From: Chaetomium olivaceum
Lineage: Eukaryota > Ascomycota > Sordariomycetes > Sordariales > Chaetomiaceae
Direction of reading: 5' to 3'
Assembly (NCBI GenBank): GCA_039881045.1
Contig: JAYWVB010000009.1
Location: forward strand, 930,001-994,000
Length of the DNA: 64,000 nt
A program made the translations under genes and the position numbers. Shown piece by piece: positions 45,532-56,847 of this stretch (its first letter is position 1; each line of letters opens with the position of its first letter). The notes beneath the pieces were generated by a model. That model searched no databases, was not told the DNA's origin, and saw nothing but the letters and a program-made list of their open reading frames with translations.

Positions 45532-48500
45532 CTTGTTGGTTTGCTGGGTGTTTCAATGTCGAATTGTAGGTAGTTTCTATTCTGTTTGCTATGTTTTGTG
45601 TGTCGGTTTCCTCAACTTGGGCGAAAGGGTAAGGTCGGTCTCTAGGACTGAGCAAAGTGTCGTTGTCGTGGTGTCAACACCGGTACCAGTTGTCACTGAA
45701 GAGAATGAAGATAATGGCTTGTTCGAAAGGACTGTTGGTTTCTTTGAGTTCAGAAGTTGCTTCGGAGTCGAGGGTGAAGTCAAGGTTGGCAACGGGTCAG
45801 TCAACCCACGTCAAGTGAGCAACAATGAGCAAAGAAAGCGCTGAGCAAGCTCGGCAGCTGTTGAAAGGGAGTGTGAATCACAAGTGCAAAGAGCACGAGC
45901 TGAAAAGGAAGGACTGGCAAAAGCCTAGAGAAAGGAATGACAATGTAGCCCGGTGAGGTGAGGGGTGGGGAAGAAAGGAGTTGAGACGGCGGCGCCTGGA
46001 TGGGACGGCCGGGTTTATAGCCCGCCTCTCTGGGCGACCCGGACTCCTCCCCCCCCTGGTTCTGGTCTGGGCCTTGGTGGTGAGTGTGTAACCTGGAACA
46101 CCTCCGCCGTCCCCGCTCACTTGCATGGTACCTGATGGAAGCTTGGCAGGTACTTGCGGGTCTCGACTAACTCGGTTTGTTCGTTCTTCTGCTTGCGCCT
46201 CGATAAATGATGAATCATTACCAATATTCGAGACCGTGGTCAGGCTTTTCTTCTCGGGCCCGAAGAAGCCAGGGCAAACCACGCCCTGAAATCTGGCGCC
46301 CCGGACCTTGAACCTGGAATTTAAAAGAAAAGCATTTTGTCCCGTCGTCAGAGTGCGACGACCCCTGATGGCCAACATCCCCCGGCCTAGGCCGGCTCGC
46401 CCGGCGGCTGTCAGTTGGCGCCGGAAGTGGTGCAATGTGCAATGGCCCCCGTCAGCTCAACAGCAGTGGTCCAGACCACAGTATGCCCCTCTTAGTGGTT
46501 AGTAGGCAGCCCTGGCAGCCAGAGTAACGCTTTCAAACAAGAAACTTGAAGAATCCAAGAAACTCCAAGCGCTCAGCAAACAGCCCGACGGCGGGGGTTC
46601 CCAGCGTCTGCCGAGATGGAGGGGGAAAAGAAGGAACTTTTCGTCCAGGGGAACGTGGTCCATGCGCTGTACCTGCATATTGCAGATGGCGCTGGATGGT
46701 TAGCATGCCATTGGATGGCACGTCGCTTTTCTGGGCTCTCAGCTGCAGGTTCTCGGCGGTGCCTTGCTTGCCTCGCTCTGGATGGTCAGAAAAAATGAGA
46801 GAAAAAAGCTCAAGTTTGCCACATGTTTTCTTGGCTATTTCCTCTGCCGTGCGTCTGTGGCGTCCAATAGGGTTATTCTCGAAAACAGGGTTTTGTGTGT
46901 GTCAATCAATTCGACGATCGCCGTTGGGTTTTTAGAGTGAGCGATCTCAGACATTTCAAGACCAGCAGATTGGGGAATGCAAACGAAACAAATTCCCACC
47001 GGGTTCAAGCTGGGGAAAATGACATGAACCTGGGTCGTGGTTTCCCATCCCATGTTTGCGCATCTCGGGGATTTATGCGCCACGAGGGCACCCTTGTCAT
47101 GCCCCCCAACGGGCCGACTGTTGCCCCTTCTTTGGCAGGATGGGATTGGATTTGGGCAAAGGGGCAAGCACCAATACTGAATTGAATACATATTACTACG
47201 AAAATGACAAAATTAAAGAAAAATTAAAAAGATAAACTACTTATGACTTGTGATGGCTCTTATGTTGCTGTGTCCGTAAAAACGCAGGCTGCGATCGTGA
47301 TCTATCCACATCCAATGCATCAGATCCGATCTGTTTCCTCGCCGTTACCACGCTTGATACCGCGCGGTTGATCATCCTCTCATCCCAACCTTCGGATCTG
47401 TCAAAACGGGTCGGGAAGGTTCCCATCTCAGGAACAGCGATCCCACCTGACCAATCGGGTTGCCGAAACGGTCCAAACCAGTGTTTGGGGGCGGGGCGCT
47501 TCAGTGCTGACCCTGGTCGGCTTCCCCTGAAACGCGCTATTTTGATGAGGTTCCGGTCAGGGTCAAGCCACAGTTCCAGGAACCGCTTCTTCCAGAGCTT
47601 CCGGGTTCCCCTCTCTTCCACGGGGCGCCACCCAAGGCTAACCACATCGGACTCCAGGCAGACTCCAGGAACGGGATGGCGAGCGAGCCATCAGCCATCA
47701 TCTTCGTCACTTCCGCGTGATTCTCTGATTTGAGGTTGGATGGGCGTTTGCTGTCGGGTGTTTCACCTTTCAATATTCCACTGTTTGCCGCCCCATGCAG
47801 CCGCACGTCTCCGTCTTGTTCAATTTTGGGAGTGTTCAAGACGATGGCACCAGCCAGGCAAGCGCGCGGCACTTACCAGGGGAAAAGGGGCCGACATCTG
47901 GGCCGCCATCTGGTGGTTTTCAAAACTCGATAGCGGCCCCACGAGATTTAGTTTCGGACTATACAGTCCGTGCTAAACTCCGAGGAGCCAGCTGATGCCA
48001 CCTCGACCACTCGCCCAGCCAGGCCTTCTCGCGGCCGGGGACACTCGTGCGACAACAGCCCGCCAGGTATCAGCCAGCCGCTCCGTCCTAGCTGCGCAGC
48101 AGTCATCCTCGTCGCTCATCTCCGCGGTTGTGAAGAAACCGCGTCTTGGAGCTGAAGGCCCATCGGAATCCCACATGTACCCTCGTGCCGCCAACAGGAT
48201 CAATATTTGTACCTGCGTCTGGCTCCACGCCTTCACCCCGCGTGCCCCCCATGCCGTGCCTTGATGCTGTGCCCTCAATAAATGACGTGGTCCCAGCTCA
48301 TGGGCCGTAGCCGACCCAAGCACCGCTGCCTTACCACCATCCAATGCCGTTGGGTGTCAAGGAATTGGGGGTCGAGGATTCCGGTTTGCTAGAAACCAAC
48401 AAACTACCCGCGTGGCTTGCTTCACGGTAATGCTCTCTCTTCTGTCCCGGTGCCAAACTTTGTTGTCTTCACTTTCAAACGATGAGCCAAACAATTTGCT

Positions 48501-50158
48501 TCGTTTGATGAATAACCAATCATATTCCTCACCAACCATTCAGACAGCGCTACCTTGAATTTGAGATAACGCAAAATCGCCTCGGATGTATGTATGACTA
48601 CAATCCGGCCATCGTTCGCCCGATATTTTACCGTACAATATCCAGTTCGCGGGCTTTAGACATAGGCCGACTCCGTAACCACTATATGGAAAGGTGCTGG
48701 GGATGGAGGTTGCTGGACGGCCGAGCCCACCTACTTGGTTGTGGTTCCTCTTAACGGAGCGAGATATTAGGAATAAATATATGCAATAAGTATCGGTAAT
48801 AGGTCCGAAAAACCCCTTGAATATCAGTTGAATCTAGCTGAAGCCTCTCGACATATTCCCCACTCCCCAACCCCTTTCTTGTATGCAACGACAAGAGTCC
48901 ACCACTAAAGACCTATCTCGGAGGGCCCGATCAAGAGAACCCGTCCTCCGCTGTTTAGATTCTACTTAACATCAAAATACTGTGAACACTAGCGGTCTAG
49001 CGGACGGTAAGCCAGTTCTTTCACTACTTTGCGTCATCTAAACGAAGTAGAATTAGGAAACACCTTCCTGCCTCCACCGTCAGCGCCATCCATAGTCATT
49101 ACGGAAGCGGGCCTGGTATAGGATTGCGAACGGGATCTCGTATGGCAAGATATAGGGCGAATGATGGCAAACCTGTAGTCGTACATCAGCGAAGGGTGTG
49201 CCGATGACACAAAAGTTCCCTGTCGGCTATCGTAAATGCTCGGAAGGGGTGAGAGTTACCAGCTACGAGCACAGCAAATCGCACCTTTCGGACAACAGCG
49301 AAGAGCAGAAGGGGTCATTGATATGGAGTGGGAGTGTGAAAACGTGATTCTGGTATTGGTACTTGCCTAGCTTTCTTATTGTCGGGCGGCCGACTAGGAG
49401 GAGCGGTAGGTGTCTGTTGGTGTTACGCTGGCATCGTCGGGAACAACGATGGCAGCTATATTGTCAAGTATACGGGGCCTATATTGTGAGAGAAAAGCTG
49501 GAAGACTGGCAACCAACCACAATGCGAACAAGCACCGCCGATAGCACCCTATACGGATCGGGAGTTGTATTAAAGCAACCACTTCAAACTCGAAGACTCC
49601 ATTTACATATGTCAATACATATCGCAAGCTCAGTGGATAGCACATTGTGTTAACGTCATGGGTAGACAGATCTCCATTCCGATACAGTGGGAAGGGGGGG
49701 GGAAGGCCGCGGGGTTGGTGGCCTTGCGGTCGTCGAGCCGCCGAGCCGTCTTATCAAGCGCGTGCCATATTCTGGCTTCCACATAGCAACCCCAATCTAT
49801 AACAGACGAGGCGCCGTCCCGGGCGGCAAACCATCGCGGTCGATCTGGTGGCGATTGCTGAGCTGCTTCAAGTTGCGGAGCGCTGATTGGCTCTCAAGAC
49901 GCCGCCAACGGGCGAGGTCGTACATATCAATCGGGGCAGCTTTTTGACGCTGAGCCAAAACCCCTCCCCCATCCCTCTCTGCCGGGTCCCTGCAGTTACT
50001 TGATAGGGCAAGATATGTCAACGCCCCGTTGTTTTGCATCAGACAGCTCGTTCCAGCAAAGTCAAAGGGGCACGCCGTACGCTTGAGACCTTGATTCCCC
50101 AGCGACCTACTACGCCTCGCTTTCTTTTTCTCCCTTTCCTCTCTGTCCTCTCTGTCTC
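45532..50158. other. Long gene-free region
   Basis: 4.6 kb between the DUF1996-WSC promoter and the solo LTR. Open frames at 45878-46435, 47241-47645 and 47973-48344 lack domains, signal peptides and splice signals. A D-arm-like string GCTCAGTGGATAGCAC near 49629 hints at a decayed tRNA, but its other arms fail. Nothing supported. Confidence 0.5.
46014..46019 (-). promoter_or_regulatory. Possible TATA element of DUF1996-WSC gene
   Basis: TATAAA on the coding strand, about 480 nt before the ATG; would imply a long 5' leader. Confidence 0.25.
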
Positions 50159-50615
50159 TGTGACGAACCTCTCCTGGACCTCGTCCTGTTAGGGTTCAGT
50201 CTGATTGAAGGTGTCTTGCAAAGGTACTAGGTTCGGTGCAGCCAAAAGGTGCACAACAAAGACTTGTCTCAACAGTAGGCTCTCGAGCTTGTAGCGAACT
50301 GTAGTTGTGATTGCTAACTGGAGAACTCCCAGAGCTCTCCAGAACGAGTGACTATATACCATCTAATTCCTGGGTGCTCAGTGTGCTCAGTGTTTCTTCC
50401 TTTCTGAGGTCACTGATCACACTGGTCACTTCCCTGTATTCCTGTGTTCTGATTGGCTATGCGTCTTCCTGTGCTCAGTGTGCTCAGTCTTCCGTCTTTC
50501 CCCGTTTCCCTGGTCACACTGAGCATCCTTCATTCTCATTTGATTGGTCCTTCGGAATGACTGGTTCGGGGCGTCCCGCGCCTCCGAGGTCCCACCTGTT
50601 GGCATATTCGTGACA
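50159..50615. mobile_element. Solo LTR, 457 bp, with 5-bp target duplication
   Basis: Begins TGTGACGAA and ends TTCGTGACA, an inverted pair with one mismatch and the TG...CA ends of retrotransposon LTRs. Flanked by GTCTC on both sides (50154-50158 and 50616-50620). No internal retrotransposon sequence or second LTR is present, so recombination between LTRs has removed the body. The LTR contains the direct repeat GTGCTCAGTGTGCTCAGT at 50374 and 50471. TGTGACG-type ends are common in Ty3/gypsy elements, but the superfamily is inferred. Lies 34 bp before the kinase relic's ATG. Confidence 0.85.
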
Positions 50616-50648
50616 GTCTCCCTAGCCATCGCCCTCTCTCGTTGAACT

Positions 50649-51717
50649 ATGGAACCCAACCGAACCTGACATGAGCCCGTGGTGGAGATCTTCGGCAATC
50701 TCATCACCCCGGGGGTTCGCTACTCGGCCGAGGCCTACGACCTCGCCAATCGCCGCTGGTACCGTCTGGACGTCACCGAGCCCGACGTCCCAGACGACGA
50801 CTGGCTTTCGGAAACCGTCGCGGGGCACATCAAAGCCTACTATGCCGCCCACGGAGAAGTGCCTCCTTGGAACACCATCAACCTCCCCAGCCGCCACGGC
50901 CCGGCCAGTTTTCAGTCTCGCCGCGACGACTTGGTGGGCCGGCCCATCAGGGCCTCTCTCTCTTACGGAGCTTCACCCACAGATCGGTTGCCGAGCGCGC
51001 CGGTCAACGAGCTGCAGTATCTCACCTACATCAGCCGCTCTGCTGACCGGTGTGTCTGGCGCGGCCGCGACTGTGTCTTCAAGCGTATCGAGTTTGACGT
51101 TGACATATGGTCCATCACCAACGAAATACGGACGCGGGAGGCGCTCAGGAATGCCATCTTGTCATCCTCATCCTCATCATCATCATCATCGTTGTCGCCC
51201 TCTGCGGATATTGATCTCGACGCCGAGATGATAAGGCGGTTCTGCGTCGTCCCTATCCTAGCAGTCGTGATTGGAGACCGAGCGCCTTGGAAGCACGGCT
51301 CCGTCGCCGGCGTGCTGACGCCGTTTTGTGGCAAAGACCTGGAGATGCTGGTTAGACCTGGGGTGGGAGAGGGCGTTTCGGTGACGGCGAGGCAGTTGGC
51401 TGAGGTGGTGCGCGGGGTGCAGCGGTTGGGAGAATGTGGTGTGGTGCACGGAGATATCAAGTACTGGAACACGGTGTTGTGGCAGGGAAGGGGAGAGGGA
51501 GAAGGAGGAGGCGAAGCTGGTGCTGATTGATTTGGGGACGGTGGCGCCTGAGTATGGTGGAGACGCTAGAGCATTGGGGACGCTGCTTTTGTGGTGTGTG
51601 GAGAATGTAAAAGGGTTAAGGGAGGATGCAGGGGTGAAGGCGAGGGTGGTTGCTGCTGCTGCGGCGCTGAGAGCCGAAGAGGATTTCGATGCTGCGTTGA
51701 CATGTTTGACTAGGTGA
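50649..51717 (+). pseudogene. Kinase-like gene, probably decayed
   Basis: Encodes an atypical fungal protein kinase-like fold. ATG 50649 is followed by an in-frame TGA at codon 7 (50667), then about 285 open codons from EPVVEIFGNLITPGVRYSAE. Catalytic-loop-like CGVVHGDIKYWNTVL has HGDIK-x-x-N, and the metal motif appears as LVLIDLGTVAPEYGGDARAL in a different frame. The two parts are separated by a shift of one extra or two missing bases near 51480-51510. There is no glycine-rich loop of standard form; CVWRGRDCVFKRIEFD carries the likely ATP-binding Lys. A stop plus a frame change, beside an LTR inserted right before the start, argue for decay. If the breaks are sequence errors as elsewhere in this window, it could be intact. 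Confidence 0.65.
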
Positions 51718-52262
51718 CGACTAAGGTAATCTGGTCATGTCCTTAGGTATGTATGTAACTTAATACCTTACACGACCGGGGCTTCTTTCCTCTTGTCCTT
51801 TCCCCTATATAGCCTTAGAGCTAATTCCCTTCTATCGTCAATTTTGCAGGCGATATCCGATTTTTATAATCCAATCAAGCGTAAAATATGAACACCAGAA
51901 CTGGATATCATCTTCCAATATGCCTTGGCGGTCCAAATAGCCCTCGAGGATTTATAAACAAGGGGCACACTTGATTAGGCAGGTACTGTACATTCAGGGT
52001 AACGAATACAGATAGCATGTAATAAGCCATACTCAAAATGTACCGAGTGTGAGTCCTAGATCATTCAACGACCGTCACGAAGCAACGCATTCTTCAGTGA
52101 TAGAAGTCGAAGGTGTTTTTAACTCAGATTACGTCGGCGAGAAAGTCAGGGATTGGAACTTCTCACTTGCTCGAGTTGGTTGAATTAGCTATGCAACTCC
52201 CGTACGTAGCACTACAAAAATAGACAGGACGTCCCAGACTGCAAGGGTTTGTGGTTGGCTGG
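51718..52262. other. Intergenic region between kinase relic and MITE B
   Basis: 545 bp, AT-rich, no feature seen apart from the target duplication of the MITE at its end. Confidence 0.5.
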
Positions 52263-52495
52263 CTCCCTCTGGCCAAAAAAACTGATACACCAAAAACAAA
52301 GAAGACAAAAAGTCAGAGATTTTATTCCACTTCGTTTTTTTAATTTCGGGTTTAATTTGTCAAAGATGAAGACAAAAAGCCAGAGATTTTGTTCCACTTT
52401 GTTCTGTTAAGTTCGGGTCCGATTTGACCGAGGAATATCGCATCAAGACAGCTCTGTGTACTTTGGGTGTATCGGTTTTTTTTGCCTAGCAGGAG
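52263..52495. mobile_element. MITE copy B, 233 bp
   Basis: Inverted relative to copy A and about 90% alike by eye over its whole length; most differences are transitions. Left end CTCCCTCTGGCC followed by an A run and GATACACC; right end GGTGTATCGG, T run, GCCTAGCAGGAG. Flanked by a perfect 5-bp duplication, GCTGG at 52258-52262 and 52496-52500. It keeps the internal duplicated block (AAAAAGTCAGAGATTTTATT and AAAAAGCCAGAGATTTTGTT). Non-coding, non-autonomous. Confidence 0.85.
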
Positions 52496-52541
52496 GCTGG
52501 TCGAACCAAGAGCACCATGCTACTTCCTCCACTTCCTCACC

Positions 52542-52703
52542 CTAGCGCAGAATCCCCTTTTCCGCTCTCCACTCAGCATATCGTTCTTGGTATTCTTGGT
52601 AAGCTTCCTCTAAAATATAGCGCCTCCATTGTTCCGCGGCCTCCACGCTAAGTACACCTTCTTGTTGTGCAGCTTCGATGAGCATTTCCCAATCGCTAGG
52701 CAT
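52542..52703 (-). CDS. Orphan 53-residue ORF beside MITE B
   Basis: Reads MPSDWEMLIEAAQQEGVLSV, then EAAEQWRRYILEEAYQEYQE, then RYAEWRAEKGILR and stop. The composition is that of a real soluble helical protein (acidic, Trp/Tyr/Gln-rich, third-position variety), unlike the Arg/Pro/Ser-rich noise around it. The frame is open for about 12 codons before the ATG too. No signal peptide or known domain. It could be a small gene, the end of a larger decayed gene, or a mobile-element remnant, as it starts 46 bp from MITE B. Confidence 0.4.
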   Translation of the reverse strand: MPSDWEMLIEAAQQEGVLSVEAAEQWRRYILEEAYQEYQERYAEWRAEKGILR

Positions 52704-53673
52704 GTGTGCTTCATCCCGGACTGGGCAGTCTGACCGAATTCAATGGGCGGCGGGGCTCTCCCAACGGCAAATGGCTTCAAACCAGGCCAGTCCCTCCGCA
52801 TCTCGCTGTTCGTGACGGGGAGGGGGAGTGCCTGTTCCCGATTCCCATAGTCAATGTGATGCGGATTGAGAGAACCGGCGAGAACCGCGTGCGTCGGACT
52901 GGCGTGGGGTGGATTTATCTTACAAGTTGGGTGAGCGCTGGACCTGAGTTCAAGATGATATATTTGGAGTAGCCAATATGTCGGGGGAAAAGGGGAAGGG
53001 ACTTGACTGCAAGGTCAGGGACACATCATCCAAGCCTAAGATCTCTTTTTTGTTGTCAGATATCTACTTAGTAGGTGCCGACTCTCCTGCGGGAACTCGG
53101 CTACGCAAGCTAACCTCCGAAAACATTTCACTCCCAGAGTCCGTCAGAAGCAGGAGAAGTGGCAGTCTCCTGCCGCGTTTAAGAAATTTCTGGGTTGATG
53201 GGTCCGTGCAATGTGATACCTCCTCCTATTCAGAACGTATGGAAACCACCCTCCATGGCTGATATGTGTTAGTCAAGCCAACGGTTCTCAGACATTACCG
53301 CCGAGGAATGTCACACCATGCACACGGGCATCCGAGATTCGAGCAACCCACATGTGATAACTCATCCGCTGAATACCTGAATCTAGCTGAGAGCCTGCAG
53401 CAAGCCTTATCCCTGGTATTCCAATTGGCAGTTTCAACCATTAGCCCTTGGCCGTGGTCTCTTTGGCTCCTGTTCCGGTCTCTCTGTGCTCCCTTCACCA
53501 CCAGCCCCTGGGGGAAGCGCCTCTATCACCCCCTGAAAACAGTCAGTCAACCAAACGCCCACCCAGCCCTGCGCCACGGGTATTACCCCTTTCCCCGTTC
53601 CCATTTTCTGACCCGGTCTCCTGTTCATCCATCACCACTCTAGCTCCCGCCGCCCCTAAGAAACAAACAATGC
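52704..53673. other. Intergenic region before TFC4 3' end
   Basis: 970 bp. Frames of 60-125 codons at 52706-53643 lack any supporting feature. Confidence 0.5.
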
Positions 53674-56600
53674 TCACTCCAAAACCAAAAACTCGCCCGC
53701 TACACCCCTCGCACCCTCCACATCCCCCAGCAGATAGCACAACGTCCTCACATTAAACGCGGCCTCCACCCTCAGGTCCTCACTCCCCATCCCACCACCC
53801 TCCCCTTCCTCCCTATTTCCATCCTCATCTCCTCCCTCTCCATCCCCCGCCTCTGTCCCCCCCTCCGCCAAAACCTTCTTATAATACTCCACCGCCAGCG
53901 CCGCCAACCCGACCAACGAATACGCCCTCGCGATATTGAAATGCGCCTCCTGCCTCTCCGCCCCCCCGCCCTCTTCCCCTTCCCCTTCCCCTCCCCCCCA
54001 GCAGGATGCAACCGCAACCGATCATCATAATACCTGAACAAAAACGCAAACCCCTGAGTCAGTAGATACTGGCGATTTGTGGCCTGCCGCTTAAGCGCGT
54101 AGTGCACGTAGGCGAGCCCTGTGCTGAGATTGATGAGCGGGTTGGACGGGTCGAGGGAGGCGGCGCGCGCGAAGTAGAGAGAGCGCGTAGGTGTACGAGG
54201 TGGTGGTGAAGAGGATGTGGCCGTATATGGTCAGCAGGGCGACGTCGAGCGCGATGTCCGGGTCGGTGCCGCCGGGTTTGGGGGGGCCGCTGGTGTTGAT
54301 GTTGGTGGTGCTGGTGGGGTTGGTGTTTTCGCGCCGCATCACGATGTTATCCATGGTTTTGATCTGGCGGAGGATGAATTTCTGGGCTGGGCCGGAGGTA
54401 TACCAGGATACGGGTGTCTGGCAGACCCGGCACATGGCCGAGAACATGCGGTAGGAGTCGGTGCCGGGCATGTAGTCGCGCATGAAGTAGCGGGCGATGG
54501 CGACGCAGGTCTCTTCGTCGCCTGCGTAGACGGCGCACGAGGCCCAGGCGACGTGGATCAGAAAGGTCGACTCGGTTGTCGTCCAGACGATGGAATCCCG
54601 CGCTGCGTGGCACACTACATAGGCTTCGCGGTGCTGGCCGGCGCGGACGAGGGTGAAGGCGTAGTTGAGGAAGATGTCGAGCCAGACGTCGAAGGAGATG
54701 CCCCGATGGTCCGAGGGGAACTTGACCGGGATCCTGATAACCTGCTCCTGGCCTTCGGCTGGCGCAAGGTTCTGCCGCAGTCGCTCTTCCATGGCAGCCA
54801 GCTTCATATTCCGTGCCGGCACCGCTGCCTGACCTTGCACGTTGGAAGCATACCCGAGAAACTTGATGTACTTCTCCCACGGGTAGAACTGCTTATACGA
54901 TCGGAAGTCGTCAATAAGGTGCTTGGCGGCCTTCATCCAGTCTCCCTTCGCCTGCTCGTCCCCAGCCAAAGCATTATCCTGAACCTCGCGCAACCGCTGA
55001 AAGTTCTTGGCCGCCTCGGCCGTCATCTCGAGCTCCTGCTGCCTCCTCTTCTCGGCGTTGATCAGCCGCCTCGGGACATAGTTCGACTTCTTGTTCGGAT
55101 CCCTGGGCTTGCGGGGTCGAGGTTTGCCCTCTCTCGGTTTCCGGGGCCCGTACGGGGCACGGCGCCGGCCGGTGCCATCGCCCCGTCTCGCCTCCAAGTT
55201 CATGGCCTCACGCACAAGCAAGAAAGCCTCCTCCCGGCCCTCCTGCATCTCCTCGCCCTCGTACATGTTGGCCAGCTGCACGCGCGCCTCGATGTGGTCC
55301 TCGTCCTCCTCGATCGCCGCGATGAAGCACTCTTCCGCCGCCGCTTTCTCGCCTCGCGCCATGTGATACCGGCCCTGGCAGACAGAGAAGTCGGCGTCCA
55401 GCGTGATCTCCCCCGTCGCCATGGCGATGTGCCGGTAGAGATCGAGGTAGCGAACCGCGTCCTCCGCCCTGCCGCGGTCGAGCAGCGTAACCGTGATATC
55501 CTTGAGACAGTCGGGGAAGTCCATAAAATCCTCCTCCTTCGCCGGATCGAGCAGCTGCAGGTGCAGGTTCGCCTCGTACTCCAACCCCAACTTCCCGCGA
55601 TAGACATACAGCTTCGCGCGCAAGTCGACGGGGAGTCCCTGGCCATAACTCTCCAGCGGAAACCGCGCGGGCTCAAACTCCGGCACCGCAACCCGCCTAT
55701 CATCCGTGATATCCCACTCCCTATCATCATCGACCCACTGATCCCAGTACTTCTCGTCCCGCCTCCCCAACAACCACCTCGAGATCTCCTTCAACTCCTG
55801 CGCGCCCTCACGCCACTGCTCCAAAATGGTAAAAAACTCGAGATAGATCCTCAAATCACTCCACTCAAACCAGCCCTCCTCCGCCTCAAACCCGCCGCCC
55901 TCCCTCAAATGATCCACCAACCGCCTATACGCCGCGCGCGCGATATCCGCCCCCTTTCTCCGATCCTTGACATCCAGCGCGACATCCGCAATGTTGCGCA
56001 CGGTGCGGATGTTCCAGGGCCGGTAGCTCAGCGCCTTCTGGTACTCGGCCAGCGCCTTGCTGGCGTTGCCCTGCATCATGATGACGTCGCGGCCGGTGCG
56101 CGCCGTGATGTTGGCGCGGTCCGTCTCCAGCGCCTGCGTGTAGCAGGCGTACGCGCGCTGCAGGACTTCGTCTTTGGCGGGGCTGCCGCCGGTGGTGGTG
56201 GTGGTGTCGTCATCATCGACGTCTTCCAGGCACTCGAGCGCGTATTCCGCCGTGGCGATCCATTGCGGGACGTCGCGGGGCGTGAGGTGGGCGGCGGAGA
56301 TGCGGCACCAGATGGCCTGCTCGCGGTTGCCGAGGGTCTCGTGCACGGTGGAGAGCAGCATCCAGGCGTTGAAAACCTCGCTGTTGATGCGGATGATCTC
56401 GGAGAGGTGGGCGACCGTCTTGTCGTAGTCCTTCTGCTGGAAGGCTTCGTTGGCGAGGGACATGCGGAACTGGATGTCTGGTGGGAGTTTGGCTGCTTTT
56501 CGGGGGCCGGTGGACTTGCGCGGCTTGGATTTCCGGCCGCCCTTGCCGCCGGTTTTTGAAGGTGGTGGTGGTTGGTACGGTATCCCGGACGCCTCGGCTC

Positions 56601-56847
56601 GCTGGCGGGCGACGAAGGCTTCTTGTTGGAGATCGAACCGCTCGACTTCGGCGCGCAGTTCGAGGGCGTCTGAGTCGGCTGAGATGTTGCTCGCCACCTC
56701 GTCCTCGTCGTCATCCATCATGATTTCGGGCTCCGGCGGCCCCCCTGGGTACAGACTTGGGTCTACCATGTTGAGAGAAAACCTGGCTGCTGCTGTTTGT
56801 GATGGAGGCGCGGCGGCAACCGCCTCGTCGATATCCATGTTGTCCAT
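53674..56847 (-). CDS. TFC4: TFC4, TFIIIC subunit with TPR repeats
   Basis: RNA polymerase III initiation factor subunit (tau131/Sfc4) that bridges TFIIIC to TFIIIB at tRNA and 5S genes. Essentially one exon, about 1057 residues. Acidic head (MDNMDIDEAV, DDDEDEVASN), basic stretch GGKGGRKSKPRKSTGPRK, then two TPR arrays: FQQKDYDKTVAHLSEIIRIN, EVFNAWMLLSTVHETLGNRE, and later GRYHMARGEKAAAEECFIAA. The middle has a Lys/Arg/Pro linker (YGPRKPREGKPRPRKPRD). The C-terminal TPRs (YFARAASLDPSNPLINLSTG, AHFNIARAYSLVGLAALAV) lie in other frames: the frame changes at about 54176-54183 in a CT repeat and at the C7 run 53961-53967. ATG 56847 chosen; 56838 is also possible. Confidence 0.9.

Noticed and set aside
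47241..47645. 134-codon minus-strand frame with a protein-like start
   Set aside because: No recognisable domain and no supporting signals; left as unannotated intergenic DNA.
49625..49690. tRNA-like D-arm string (GCTCAGTGGATAGCAC)
   Set aside because: The anticodon stem and T-arm do not pair and no matching acceptor stem is found; at best a decayed tRNA.
54217..56559. 780-codon open frame on the plus strand
   Set aside because: It lies antisense to TFC4 in a GC-rich gene; the TFC4 strand carries TPR motifs and family blocks, while this frame has none. A shadow of codon bias.
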